Assembly (NCBI GenBank): GCA_964514395.1
Contig: CAZEQK010000002.1
Span: 83,958-147,957 of the forward strand
From: CAZEQK01 sp964514395
GTDB lineage: Bacteria; Bacillota; Bacilli; Tepidibacillales; Tepidibacillaceae
Direction: 5' to 3'
DNA: 64,000 nt
Part shown: in pieces, positions 51,403 to 60,751 of the stretch
Layout of the letters: each line of letters starts with the position of its first letter
Position numbering within the stretch: the stretch's first letter is position 1
Position numbers and translations under genes: made by a program
Notes under the pieces: model-generated
The model's input: only the letters and a program-made list of their open reading frames with translations
The model's database searches: none
Told to the model about the DNA's origin: nothing

Positions 51403-52404
51403 TTAACCTCCTATTTGCGACATTCTTCGATTTGTTGGTATATGTGATGCTTCCTCGTTATTCATTGCCTTTGCCATTTCATGATTTTCTGGCTTTGTCA
51501 CTAGTGATTGATAATAGACCTGTTCAATCGCCTTTTCATCACCAATATGCTTCTTCACATTTAACTCTTCATCCCAATATAAGCAGGATTTGATGTAACC
51601 ATCTGAGGTTAATCTCAAGCGATTACAGCTTGAGCAAAAGCGATCACTGATTGGTTGAATAAAGCCAATTGAGCCCTTTGCTCCTTTAATTTTAAAGTTT
51701 TCTGCTGGTCCATTCCCAAAAATAGCTTCAGACTCCTCCAGCTCAAAGTTTAAATTCTTTGCGATTTCCTTCACATATTCTAATGACAGATAACCATTTT
51801 TCCACGTTTCATCATTATGTCCAATCGGCATATATTCTATAAATCGAACCTGTAATGGCTGATTGATGGTCAATCGTAAAAAATCTGCGATTTCATCATC
51901 ATTAAAGCCTTTCATGAGAACAGTATTTATCTTAATCGGACTGAAGCCAACCCGAAAAGCTGCTTTGAGTCCTTCTAAAACTCTTTCTAAATGACCACCC
52001 CTAGATATCTCCTTGAAGCGATCCGCATGTAAGGAATCTAAGCTAATATTTACTCTTGTTAGTCCTGCTTTTTTTAATGCTTCTGCTTTTTTTGCTAGAT
52101 AATAGCCATTGGTTGTAAGGGCGATGTCCTCAATGCCTTCTATCATGCTAAGCTTCTCTATTAGCTTTTCAATATCCTTACGTACTAATGGTTCCCCACC
52201 TGTAATTCTTAATTTTTTTATTCCTAGCCTAGCTCCTACCTTCACTACCTCTTCTATTTCTTCATATGTTAGTAATTCACTGTGATCAATAAATTCAACG
52301 CCCTCTGGTGGCATACAATAGATACATCTAAAATTACAGCGGTCTGTTACCGAAATTCTTAAATAGTCATGAACACGATCAAAGCGATCAATTAATAGAC
52401 TCAT
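51403..52404 (-). CDS. moaA: GTP 3',8-cyclase MoaA
   Basis: 333 residues. The radical SAM cluster Cys23, Cys27, Cys30 (DRCNFRCIYC), the second cluster FCSSCNRLRL with a later Cys, and the double Gly C-terminus needed for activity (QIGG) are present. It makes the first pterin intermediate from GTP and needs anaerobic or protected iron-sulfur chemistry. Confidence 0.95.
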   Translation of the reverse strand: MSLLIDRFDRVHDYLRISVTDRCNFRCIYCMPPEGVEFIDHSELLTYEEIEEVVKVGARLGIKKLRITGGEPLVRKDIEKLIEKLSMIEGIEDIALTTNGYYLAKKAEALKKAGLTRVNISLDSLHADRFKEISRGGHLERVLEGLKAAFRVGFSPIKINTVLMKGFNDDEIADFLRLTINQPLQVRFIEYMPIGHNDETWKNGYLSLEYVKEIAKNLNFELEESEAIFGNGPAENFKIKGAKGSIGFIQPISDRFCSSCNRLRLTSDGYIKSCLYWDEELNVKKHIGDEKAIEQVYYQSLVTKPENHEMAKAMNNEEASHIPTNRRMSQIGG

Positions 52405-52494
52405 CCTCTGATGCTCCTCTCATTCAATACAAATCTATACGTCTATTTTACATGAAATATTAGCAAAAATAACTAGTAAAGTATAGTATAGCCA

Positions 52495-54405
52495 TTATAA
52501 CTGCTCGTAGATGATTTTTCCAGCATCCCGAGTGCTATATCCACCTAGCTTTTCTACCTCTAGCTTAAATGCTTCTGAGGTGATTACACGTAATAATACT
52601 TTACCTGCCTCACTATTAAAAAATTCCTTTGTCATGACTAAATCATATCTTTCTTCCGCAACAGGGATAAAATCTAAATCCATCTCCTTTGCTGCCGATG
52701 AGATTCCTAAACCAACATCGGCACTGCCTCCTTTAATTGCGGCAGCCAAGCTCAAATGAGAAAAATCCTCCCTTGTATAACCATAGATATCCTCAGCTTC
52801 GATATTTGCCTGCTCTAGTAAATAATCATAAAGGATTCTAGTTCCTGCTCCCCGCTGACGATTAATATATTGAACACCTTTTTTTGTAATATCAGCAACC
52901 GTTTTAATATTTTTGGGATTACCCTTCTGAACGATCCAGCCCTGCTCACGATAGACTAAATTGACTAAGACAGTAGGTATTTCACCAAGGTATTTTTTGA
53001 TAAAGGAGACATTATACTCGCCAGTTTGTTCATCTAATAGATGAGTGCCTGCTACATGACTCTCTCCCTTTTTTATTGCTAATAATCCAGCGAGACTACC
53101 CACATGGGCTGAGGTTAAGGAATAGGCTGGATTTACATTTTTAATCGTTGAAGCTAATAAATCTAGGGTAAGATCATGACTACCCGTAAAAACAATCGTC
53201 TTATCTATTTGATCAAGGGAACGATATAGCTCTGCCTCTATCTCTTCCCCTTGCTCGAAGCCTTGGCTTTCTATTGGTATTCTAAGTAATCCATCTGCTC
53301 GAACCATCGACATGGTGACACCTGCTGATCTAGTCAGTGGATTTGCAATATATTGACCATTCACCTTACCGATATTAATTCGAATAAAGTCCTCTGCTCC
53401 CATTTTTGAAACGATTCTTCTACCTAGCTTCACCATTATTTTACGTCGGTTAGGATTAGCTAATCCTAAAAATTGATGAACCAATGGCTTTACAAACCAA
53501 TCCATTGCTAGATAGGCTGAAACGGGATAGCCTGGAACTCCAATAATCGGTTTTCCATTGTAGCTTTTGCCGATTACGACTGGTTTTCCTGGCCTTGTCG
53601 CTACACCATGTAGTAGTAGCTCTCCTAAGGATTCAATGACAGTGGAGGTAAAATCCTCTCGTCCAAGGGATGATCCTGCATTCATCAGTACAATATCTGC
53701 TTCCTCTAAGGATTCCTTCACCGTTTTGGTGATTAGCTTAAGATCGTCTATGACAATCCCTTTATAGATAGGCTCACCGCCCCATTCCTTCACATAGCTG
53801 GAGAATACGGTACCATTAAACTCGATAATGTCTCCTTCTTTTAAATCCATTGTGGGCTTAACAAGCTCCGTTCCTGTTGGAATGATTGCTACCTTTGGCT
53901 TTGCAAGGATAGGAACCTCAAGTATGCCACCTGCTAGTAATGCCCCTTGATCCACCGGGCGTATCTGGTGATGACCAGGGATAATCATTTCCCCTGCTAC
54001 AATATCTTCCCCAATCTGTCTAATATGAGCCCATGGTGTCGCAGGCTCCAAAATCTCTACTGTTTCTTCATCAATTTGCTGGATATACTCAATCATAATC
54101 ACAGCGTCAAAGGCCTCTGGAATCGGATCACCTGTATCAATCACCTCATAATCCTCATGAAGCTTTAAAAGAAGTGGTGATTGCTCATGGGCAGAGTACG
54201 TACGCTCTGCTTTTACAGCGATTCCGTCCATCGCCGATGCATGGAAGTTTGGCATCGATACCTTCGCAAAAATAGGATCTGCCGTAATTCTTCCTAAGCA
54301 TTCCGTCGTTGGAATTAATTCTACCTTTGGTGAAAAGGTAAACATCGGTATGTATTTTTCCTGTGCCTCCTGTAGTGGTGTATTTTCAAAGTAGAATTTT
54401 TTCAT
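52495..54405 (-). CDS. MoeA fused to a periplasmic-binding-like domain
   Basis: 636 residues. The first ~400 are MoeA (PNFHASAMDGIAVKA, DTGDPIPEAFDAVIMIE, MNAGSSLGRED, GVPGYPVSAYLAMDW), which inserts molybdate into MPT-AMP. The last ~230 are a solute-binding-like domain (VFTGSHDLTLDLLAS, HLLDEQTGEYN, RQRGAGTRILYDYLL). The domain may sense molybdate or tungstate, or a pterin. It is the second MoeA in this operon, so each may serve a different metal or enzyme set. Confidence 0.9.
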   Translation of the reverse strand: MKKFYFENTPLQEAQEKYIPMFTFSPKVELIPTTECLGRITADPIFAKVSMPNFHASAMDGIAVKAERTYSAHEQSPLLLKLHEDYEVIDTGDPIPEAFDAVIMIEYIQQIDEETVEILEPATPWAHIRQIGEDIVAGEMIIPGHHQIRPVDQGALLAGGILEVPILAKPKVAIIPTGTELVKPTMDLKEGDIIEFNGTVFSSYVKEWGGEPIYKGIVIDDLKLITKTVKESLEEADIVLMNAGSSLGREDFTSTVIESLGELLLHGVATRPGKPVVIGKSYNGKPIIGVPGYPVSAYLAMDWFVKPLVHQFLGLANPNRRKIMVKLGRRIVSKMGAEDFIRINIGKVNGQYIANPLTRSAGVTMSMVRADGLLRIPIESQGFEQGEEIEAELYRSLDQIDKTIVFTGSHDLTLDLLASTIKNVNPAYSLTSAHVGSLAGLLAIKKGESHVAGTHLLDEQTGEYNVSFIKKYLGEIPTVLVNLVYREQGWIVQKGNPKNIKTVADITKKGVQYINRQRGAGTRILYDYLLEQANIEAEDIYGYTREDFSHLSLAAAIKGGSADVGLGISSAAKEMDLDFIPVAEERYDLVMTKEFFNSEAGKVLLRVITSEAFKLEVEKLGGYSTRDAGKIIYEQL

Positions 54406-54463
54406 ATTAAATGCCCCTTTGTATTATCTTTGTTCCCCTATCTACTCTATCTTACTAAATTCA

Positions 54464-55696
54464 TCATATATATAATGTGATATTTACCACTTCTCCTTGT
54501 AAAATTCCTTCTTTATTCTGTGTTATCTCAATCACACCATCACTTTCCACTAAATTAGTAATTAACCCCGATTTACCAAACACAGGGGTTGCCCATAGCT
54601 CATCATTCTCTAGCTTAAGCTGGACACGAACGAAATCGGTTCTTCCTGCCTGTGAAGCCACATCTCTTGTTACTCTTGCCTTTAATTGCTTTGGGAACTC
54701 ATTTGTCCTCTCCCCATGTAGCTGCTTCATCATGGCTACAGCAAATAAATCAAAGAGCACATAGGCGGATACTGGATGCCCAGGTAACCCCATCACAGGC
54801 TTGCCATTACAGTTTGCTAAAATGGTAGGCTTTCCTGGCTTAATTAGAACACCATGCACCAATACACCTGGCTTTCCAAGCTGGTTTATCACTTGACTCG
54901 TGTAATCCTTTTCACCCATGGAGCTTCCACCCGATAGAATTAAAAAATCTACCTGATGAAATAACTCCTGAGATTTATTCAGATATTCCTGATAGTCATC
55001 CTTTACAATCCCACCATAGATTACCTCTCCGCCCATCGCTTCGATGGCAGCACTTAAGGAGATCCCATTGACATCCCTAATTTGCCCAGGTGCAAGGTGT
55101 TTTGTATCTGGAGGGACAATTTCATCACCAGTTGACAAAATACCAACCTTTAGTTTCTTATAAACCTTTATGCGGGTTATACCCACAGCTGCTAAACCGC
55201 CTAAGTCCTGTGGTCTGAGCCGATGTCCCTTTTCTAATATGATTTGCCCTTTGGTCACATCCTCACCCTTAAAGATGACGTTTTCCCTTGGAGCAACCTG
55301 TTTATATACATTTAATAGCGTGTCCATCACTTCTACATCCTCTATCATGACTACCGCGTCTGCTCCCTCAGGTAGCATGCCGCCAGTTGGCACATACATG
55401 GCTTCGCCATTGGATATCTTATGTTCTGCCATTTTCCCCATTTCTACTGAACCGATGACGGTAAAAAATGAAGGCATCGCTTCTGTAGCCCCATAGCTAT
55501 TTTTTGCTTTTATCGCATAGCCATCTACCGTAGACCGATGAAAACCAGGAACATCTTCATTGGATTTTATATCTTCCCCTAGTACACGATTTACAGCCTT
55601 CGTGATAGGAATATCTATTAATTTATCGATAGGTTTAAATTCCTTTTTCATGATTTCCTTTACATCACTAACATGATGCACATGTAATAATTCCAT
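54464..55696 (-). CDS. moeA: Molybdopterin molybdenumtransferase MoeA
   Basis: 410 residues. FHRSTVDGYAIKA, PTGGMLPEGADAVVMIE, LSGGSSMGEKDYTSQVI and GLPGHPVSAYVLFDL are typical MoeA motifs. ATG 55696 follows AGAGGTGAACC. First gene of the leftward operon, divergent from the moaD-moaE fusion. Confidence 0.95.
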   Translation of the reverse strand: MELLHVHHVSDVKEIMKKEFKPIDKLIDIPITKAVNRVLGEDIKSNEDVPGFHRSTVDGYAIKAKNSYGATEAMPSFFTVIGSVEMGKMAEHKISNGEAMYVPTGGMLPEGADAVVMIEDVEVMDTLLNVYKQVAPRENVIFKGEDVTKGQIILEKGHRLRPQDLGGLAAVGITRIKVYKKLKVGILSTGDEIVPPDTKHLAPGQIRDVNGISLSAAIEAMGGEVIYGGIVKDDYQEYLNKSQELFHQVDFLILSGGSSMGEKDYTSQVINQLGKPGVLVHGVLIKPGKPTILANCNGKPVMGLPGHPVSAYVLFDLFAVAMMKQLHGERTNEFPKQLKARVTRDVASQAGRTDFVRVQLKLENDELWATPVFGKSGLITNLVESDGVIEITQNKEGILQGEVVNITLYI

Positions 55697-55772
55697 TGGT
55701 TCACCTCTCTTAAGCTTAATCATATACGCTTGAACTACATGCTACATGGAGGCTTTTTACAAAGTCAAACCT

Positions 55773-55801
55773 ATTATAACAAAAATCAGAGTACACTGTA
55801 C
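55773..55801 (-). promoter_or_regulatory. moeA promoter with 11-bp palindrome
   Basis: On the minus strand TATAAT lies at 55778-55773. The perfect palindrome GTACACTGTAC (55791-55801) overlaps the -35 position. It may bind a regulator shared by the two divergent cofactor operons. Confidence 0.5.
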
Positions 55802-55925
55802 GAATAAAACCTATTCCATAAAGCAATATTTTGACTCTCTCTTGTTAAGTTCATCTTTAATACATGGGTTGATAGTGTTAAAATAATATGGAAATAGGCT
55901 ATCTCTAATGGAAAGGGCGATTTTG

Positions 55926-56618
55926 ATGAAAATAACAGTTAAATTTTTTGCAGGAATTGCTGAAGCTACCGGGAAAAGAGAGCATCTCTTAGAAATGAAT
56001 CAGGAAGTAACGGTTGAACATATATTGGAAGCCTTGGTTGTTGAATTCCCTCAAGCAAAGGATATCATCAATAAGTCGATGGTATCTGTTAATCATGATT
56101 ATGCAAAAGCCGATCAATCCGTACAGGAAAATGATGAAGTTGCATTAATCCCACCAGTAAGTGGTGGCGAAGAAGCACTATTTGAAGTAACCACTGAGTC
56201 GATTTCAGCGGATAAGCTGATTGCTAAGGTTTCAAATCCGATGGCTGGGGCCATCCTTACCTTTGTTGGAACGGTGAGAGAATTCACCTATGGAAAGCAG
56301 ACGACCTATCTGGAATATGAAGCCTATCCTGAGATGGCCATAAAAAAGATGAAGGAAATTGCAGAAGAAATAAAAGAAAAATGGCCAGAATCAAAGGTTG
56401 CAATGACTCACCGTGTAGGCAAGCTTGCCATTGAGGATATTAGTGTCATCATTGCTGTTGCCACCCCTCATCGTGAGGCTGGATTTGAAGCTGGACGCTA
56501 TGCGATTGAACGTCTAAAGCAAATCGTTCCTGTGTGGAAAAAGGAAATCTGGAATGATGGAGAAGAATGGGTTGGTCATCAGGAAGGACCATGGAAAACA
56601 GTAAATAAGGAATCATAA
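55926..56618 (+). CDS. MoaD-MoaE fusion (molybdopterin synthase)
   Basis: 230 residues. Residues 1-81 are MoaD, ending in the functional double Gly as IPPVSGG (80-81). Residues about 86-225 are MoaE (GAILTFVGTVREFTYGK, YEAYPEMAIKKM, HRVGKLAIEDISVIIAVA, VPVWKKEIW). MoaD needs a free C-terminal Gly for thiocarboxylation. The related mycobacterial MoaX is cut at this place, so cleavage is expected here too. ATG 55926 is chosen. An upstream ATG (55908) has no site. Confidence 0.9.
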   Translation: MKITVKFFAGIAEATGKREHLLEMNQEVTVEHILEALVVEFPQAKDIINKSMVSVNHDYAKADQSVQENDEVALIPPVSGGEEALFEVTTESISADKLIAKVSNPMAGAILTFVGTVREFTYGKQTTYLEYEAYPEMAIKKMKEIAEEIKEKWPESKVAMTHRVGKLAIEDISVIIAVATPHREAGFEAGRYAIERLKQIVPVWKKEIWNDGEEWVGHQEGPWKTVNKES

Positions 56619-56633
56619 AGGGATGATTATAAA

Positions 56634-57668
56634 ATGGAGTTAAATGAAATGCGATATTCTAGACAACACCTGTTTACCCCCATTGGGAAAAATGGACAGG
56701 AAAAGCTGATAAATAGTAAAGTAGCCATCGTTGGGATGGGTGCTCTTGGGACCTCCTTAGCAAACCATATGGTTCGTGCAGGAGTTGGTTATGTTCGAAT
56801 CATTGATCGTGATTTTGTGGAGTATAGTAATTTACAAAGACAGATGCTGTTTGATGAAGCGGATGCAAAGGAAAGTATGCCAAAGGTCATCGCAGCAAAG
56901 CTCAAGCTAAATGCGATTAATTCCTTGGTACATATTGATGCGCATATTGCTGATTTAACTTGGAAAAACGCAGAGGACTTATTACAGGATGTCGATTTAA
57001 TCCTTGACGGAACAGATAATTTTGAGGTCCGTTACCTTATCAATGATGTTGCGATCAAGCATCATATTCCTTGGATATATGGCGGTGCGGTTAGCTCTAG
57101 AGGAATGACGATCACCATTATCCCTGAGAAAACACCTTGCTTACGCTGCTTATTCCCAGACCAAAAAGCCCATGGTTCTACTGATACCTGTGATACAGTT
57201 GGCGTCATCGGACCAATCATCCAAGTCGTAGCTGCCTACCAAGCCACAGAAGCGATGAAGCTATTAGTAGGGGATAATGAGCATCTTAGTGCTTCCCTTC
57301 GGAATTTTGAATTATGGCAAAACGATTTTTCAGAAATCAATCTGAAAAATGCACGAAATGAAGCGTGTCCAGCCTGTGGCCAGCATCATTATGATTTCTT
57401 AGATCCAGAGGATAAAAAGGATCGTTATGTATCATTATGTGGTAGAGATACGGTTCAAATCTCACCAGCAAAGGACGTTACCTTTGATCTAAATCAGCTT
57501 GCAGAAAAATTAAAAAGGGTAGGAAAGGTAGAGCAAACCCCCTACCTATTAAAATTTTCCGTGGATAGCTATGATTTAACCATCTTCCAGGATGGACGGA
57601 TGCTGGTGCACGGTACCAATGAGCCTGTTATCGCTAAAAACATATACGCAAAATTCATTGGATATTGA
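56634..57668 (+). CDS. moeB: MoeB/ThiF-type adenylyltransferase
   Basis: 344 residues. Nucleotide loop GMGALG (34-39), Arg69 in NLQRQ, Asp at DGTDN, zinc cysteines 169/172 and 245/248 and Cys186 (TDTCDTVG). It adenylates the C-terminal Gly of MoaD. There is no rhodanese domain. The last ~75 residues form a small extra domain usual in Bacillus relatives. It lies 15 bp after the moaD-moaE fusion and is followed by a terminator. Confidence 0.9.
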   Translation: MELNEMRYSRQHLFTPIGKNGQEKLINSKVAIVGMGALGTSLANHMVRAGVGYVRIIDRDFVEYSNLQRQMLFDEADAKESMPKVIAAKLKLNAINSLVHIDAHIADLTWKNAEDLLQDVDLILDGTDNFEVRYLINDVAIKHHIPWIYGGAVSSRGMTITIIPEKTPCLRCLFPDQKAHGSTDTCDTVGVIGPIIQVVAAYQATEAMKLLVGDNEHLSASLRNFELWQNDFSEINLKNARNEACPACGQHHYDFLDPEDKKDRYVSLCGRDTVQISPAKDVTFDLNQLAEKLKRVGKVEQTPYLLKFSVDSYDLTIFQDGRMLVHGTNEPVIAKNIYAKFIGY

Positions 57669-57675
57669 TTAAAAA

Positions 57676-57700
57676 GCACCCTACAGGGTGCCTTTTTTTT
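57676..57700 (+). terminator. moeB terminator
   Basis: A GCACCC/GGGTGC stem with a TACA loop, then eight T. Confidence 0.9.
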
Positions 57701-57775
57701 CCTGAATGATGACTTTTGTATCTTTTTTACATTAATTACTCTTTAACATAGTTAAATTTCAATAAATATGAGTTT

Positions 57776-58630
57776 TTAGTATTCATCATTTAAAATTTTT
57801 AACATTTCCTCATCATTGTTTTCAAAGAGAATATCTCTTAGAGATCTACCATCATTGTCTTGTATATTTTTATTTGCACCATTTCTAATCAACATTTTTA
57901 CTATATCAAGATTTCCTTTTATAGCAGCAGTAAAAAGTGGAGTTCTTCCCTCATCATCTTTCACTTCTAAGTTTGCACTATTCTTTATTAGTAACTCAAC
58001 AACATCAATATGATTATATGCTGATGCAATATCTAATGGATTATTATTCGGATCGTTGATAGCCACTTTATTACTAATTATATAGTTTACTATTTCTTTA
58101 TTTCCTTCACCTGCAGCAATATATAATGGGGTAAAACCATCATTATCCTTTATATCTAAAAACGCCCCATTATTAACAAGTAGTTTAATAATTTCCAAGT
58201 GCCCTTCTTGTGCTGCCCAATGTATGGCGGTATAGCCTCCATGATCACTTTTGTTAACGTCCATTCCCTTTTTTACTAATAGCTTTATAATATCAATATT
58301 ACCTACTGCTGAGGCTGCATGTAACGAATTATATCCATTCTTATTCTGATGAATATCACAATTATTTTCAAGTAATAATCTAACAATTTCTATTTGTTCT
58401 TTTATACATGCTACCATTAGTGGGAAAAATCCTTCTCTATCTTTTTTGTTTAAATCAGCTCCTTTATGAATTAAATATTTAACTATATCAACATATCCTT
58501 CTTGTACAGCCCAATGCAAAAGAGTATACCCATCTTCATCACATGAATTGACATCTTTTCCCGATTCAACATACTCTTTCACTTCGTTTATTAATCCATA
58601 AGCAACCGATCTAAATATATTATTTTTCAT
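57776..58630 (-). CDS. Ankyrin-repeat protein, probable immunity to the upstream RHS toxin
   Basis: 284 residues, seven to eight ankyrin repeats (for example YTLLHWAVQEGYVDIVKYL, GYTAIHWAAQEGHLEIIKLL) and a short capping end. ATG 58630 follows AAAGGGAG. There is no signal peptide, so it acts in the cytoplasm. It lies directly after an RHS toxin C-terminus, the place of an immunity gene, and ankyrin proteins are known in that role. The pairing is inferred. Confidence 0.8.
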   Translation of the reverse strand: MKNNIFRSVAYGLINEVKEYVESGKDVNSCDEDGYTLLHWAVQEGYVDIVKYLIHKGADLNKKDREGFFPLMVACIKEQIEIVRLLLENNCDIHQNKNGYNSLHAASAVGNIDIIKLLVKKGMDVNKSDHGGYTAIHWAAQEGHLEIIKLLVNNGAFLDIKDNDGFTPLYIAAGEGNKEIVNYIISNKVAINDPNNNPLDIASAYNHIDVVELLIKNSANLEVKDDEGRTPLFTAAIKGNLDIVKMLIRNGANKNIQDNDGRSLRDILFENNDEEMLKILNDEY

Positions 58631-58713
58631 AGTGTATCTCCCTTTCAAGATATTAATAAAGTTCTTGCACATGTTCTATTTACTAATTTACATTTTTTAT
58701 ATATTTATTTATC

Positions 58714-59592
58714 TTAATAAAAGTAATGATCATGTGGATCTGGAACTTTTGGTGTTTTTGGTCTACTAGGTTTAGGAACATTTGGATGATAATGTGGTCC
58801 ATTTTTATCATTTGGATGATGTTTTGGTTCTTTACCTTTTCCTGCTTTTTTTGCAGCCTCATAAGCCTTTTTTTTTGATTTGTATCTTTTCCTTTTAGCC
58901 GGTGGATCTGGATTACGTTCCTTAACCTCCGCAAACATCATTTCGTAGCCTTTAACACCTATATATATAACTCCGCCAGTTATTGCTACAGCTGGAATTA
59001 ATACATCATCAATAATTCCTATAATTGTAGCATCATCTACTACCAATCCTGTTTCTATTCCAGCTATTACTATTAAAACATAATCACTAGCTGATAATTT
59101 ATCAATCTTAGGTGCTTCACCGCTATAAATACCGCTATCAATATTATCATTCATATACTCGCTTAGGATACTCTCCGTTATCTGGTCTCCCACAGATTTA
59201 GAACTAGTATCTATATCACATGAATAATGTCCAGTTGGATCAATATAATTCACTGGGTTGTTTTGTACGTAAGTATAGAGATTTAGGCCATCTCCTCTAT
59301 AGGTGTCCTCTTGAGTGAATCTACCTATTGTTGGGTCATAGTACCTTGCTCTTAGATTGTATTGTCCTGTTATTTGGTCATATTGTTCTCCTGCATAGAG
59401 GAATCTATTAGCTACTGTGTTTGTTGATGCTGTTAGGTTACCAAAAGCATCATATTGATAATTATTTAATATATTAGCATTGGCGTCTACTAGATTAATG
59501 ACATCCCCGTGGGCATTCTGTAGATAGTAGCTCAGTCCATCTTTTATATTATTCTGTGTTATCGAGGTAATTCCTTTCATAAAAGTAACCAT
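58714..59592 (-). CDS. Displaced RHS C-terminal toxin fragment (type 24-like tip)
   Basis: Up to 292 residues. Residues about 20-122 are the RHS core end (YLQNAHGD, YDAFGNLTAS, GQYNLRARYYDPTIGRF, NPVNYIDPTGHY). Residues 135-225 hold a hydrophobic pre-toxin part ending VKGYEMMFA. The tip (230-292) has KSKKKAYEAAKKAG, HHP, GPHYHP and HDHYFY, resembling the polymorphic toxin type 24 pattern. The N-terminal ~1000 residues of an RHS protein are missing and the start has no good ribosome site. Its ATG lies in an inverted repeat. It is probably a silent cassette. Confidence 0.8.
   Translation of the reverse strand: MVTFMKGITSITQNNIKDGLSYYLQNAHGDVINLVDANANILNNYQYDAFGNLTASTNTVANRFLYAGEQYDQITGQYNLRARYYDPTIGRFTQEDTYRGDGLNLYTYVQNNPVNYIDPTGHYSCDIDTSSKSVGDQITESILSEYMNDNIDSGIYSGEAPKIDKLSASDYVLIVIAGIETGLVVDDATIIGIIDDVLIPAVAITGGVIYIGVKGYEMMFAEVKERNPDPPAKRKRYKSKKKAYEAAKKAGKGKEPKHHPNDKNGPHYHPNVPKPSRPKTPKVPDPHDHYFY
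59217..59575. repeat. RHS core repeat, copy 1
   Basis: About 350 bp nearly identical to 61443-61795. It encodes the RHS core end up to DPTGHY. Long enough for homologous exchange of toxin tips. Confidence 0.9.
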
Positions 59593-59812
59593 CTCAATTG
59601 ATATGGTTACAAGTATACAATTTTCACTTTATAAACATTGAATTTTTGACTAATCACTCAATGCAATAATCGCTGTTAGTAGATAAAAGATAATTTTATT
59701 ATTGAAGGGAAAATAGAAATCAAACGAACTAAGTTTTATGTGTATGTAGCTTCCTATAGACATATTTGTGTTTGTGATTTATAATGTTCTGATTTTACTA
59801 TTGTAACAAGTA

Positions 59813-60748
59813 TTAATATTTCTTTATATATTCTTCCCAAGTATCAGGGTAACGTTTTTTAATCAGTTTAAGAGTATATTTAGGGATTTTAGTGTCCCAA
59901 TAATTTACCCCTTGTCGAGCAAATTCTTTAACTATCTCCATTTTTATTTTATATCGCTTTGAATCTAAATCATAAATCCAATTTCTTAATGTATCGACTG
60001 GATATAGTTTTTTATCATTTCCATAACTGTCGAAACCGTCAAAGGTATCTATTACATTTGCTTTCTTTTCAACAATCAAATAATATGCATACTCCATTCC
60101 CTCTAATGTTGCATTTGGTCCTCCTGTAGCTAATGCTTTTAGTGCTGCTGTTTCTCCTGATTTTGTTTTGTGGTTTATATCCGCTCCTGCCTCTACTAAT
60201 GCCTTTGTTTTCTCGATTCCACAACTTATTGAATTCATAAGTGGACTTGTTCCTGGTTCTATGCCGTTACTACTTCCAATAGCATTTATGTTTGGATCGG
60301 CACCATATTGCAATAAGAGCTTTACATACTTCGGATCCTTTTTGGCATCATTATCTATCCATGAATATTCAGCCGCTTCAAAAAGCGGAGTCCTTCCATC
60401 TAATCGTACCGAGGCTATATTTGGATCGGTACCAGCTTTTAATAAAGCCTCTGCTGAGGTATATTTCTCCATTCCAACGGCCCATAGTAACAGGGTAGCG
60501 CCGTATATTGGGTCCTGATAATTTAATACCTGCGGATTTTCTTTTGCAATTTTTTCTATTAATGCAGTATCTTGATCCTTTACTGCTAACGCTAATTCCC
60601 ATGCAGACGTATTTTTATAGATTTTTATATTAGTAATCTTATAGTCTCCTTTTTTCGTTTCTAAGCCGTTTAATTGACAGGAAGATAATATCGTAGAAAT
60701 CGTTATTAGAATAATAATGAACGTAACAAAACTTATCTTCTTACTCAT
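59813..60748 (-). CDS. Ankyrin-repeat lipoprotein, probable immunity to the RHS lipase
   Basis: 311 residues. A lipoprotein signal (KISFVTFIIILITISTILSSC) is followed by ankyrin repeats (YGATLLLWAVGMEKYTSAEALL, RTPLFEAAEYSW, GTSPLMNSISCGIEKTKALV). It would sit on the outer face of the membrane, where a lipase would act. It starts 3 bp after the RHS lipase stop, so it is almost certainly its immunity partner. Confidence 0.85.
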   Translation of the reverse strand: MSKKISFVTFIIILITISTILSSCQLNGLETKKGDYKITNIKIYKNTSAWELALAVKDQDTALIEKIAKENPQVLNYQDPIYGATLLLWAVGMEKYTSAEALLKAGTDPNIASVRLDGRTPLFEAAEYSWIDNDAKKDPKYVKLLLQYGADPNINAIGSSNGIEPGTSPLMNSISCGIEKTKALVEAGADINHKTKSGETAALKALATGGPNATLEGMEYAYYLIVEKKANVIDTFDGFDSYGNDKKLYPVDTLRNWIYDLDSKRYKIKMEIVKEFARQGVNYWDTKIPKYTLKLIKKRYPDTWEEYIKKY

Positions 60749-60751
60749 GAT

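Noticed and set aside
55170..55496. Long frame antisense to moeA (also 54477-54764 and 53567-53767)
   Set aside because: Shadows of the moeA genes, without ribosome sites.
55697..55925. Molybdenum cofactor riboswitch
   Set aside because: The leaders are short and I see no set of stems resembling the known Moco element.
58683..58934. Basic 83-residue frame inside the RHS toxin tip
   Set aside because: It is the other frame of the toxin's lysine-rich tip and has no ribosome site.
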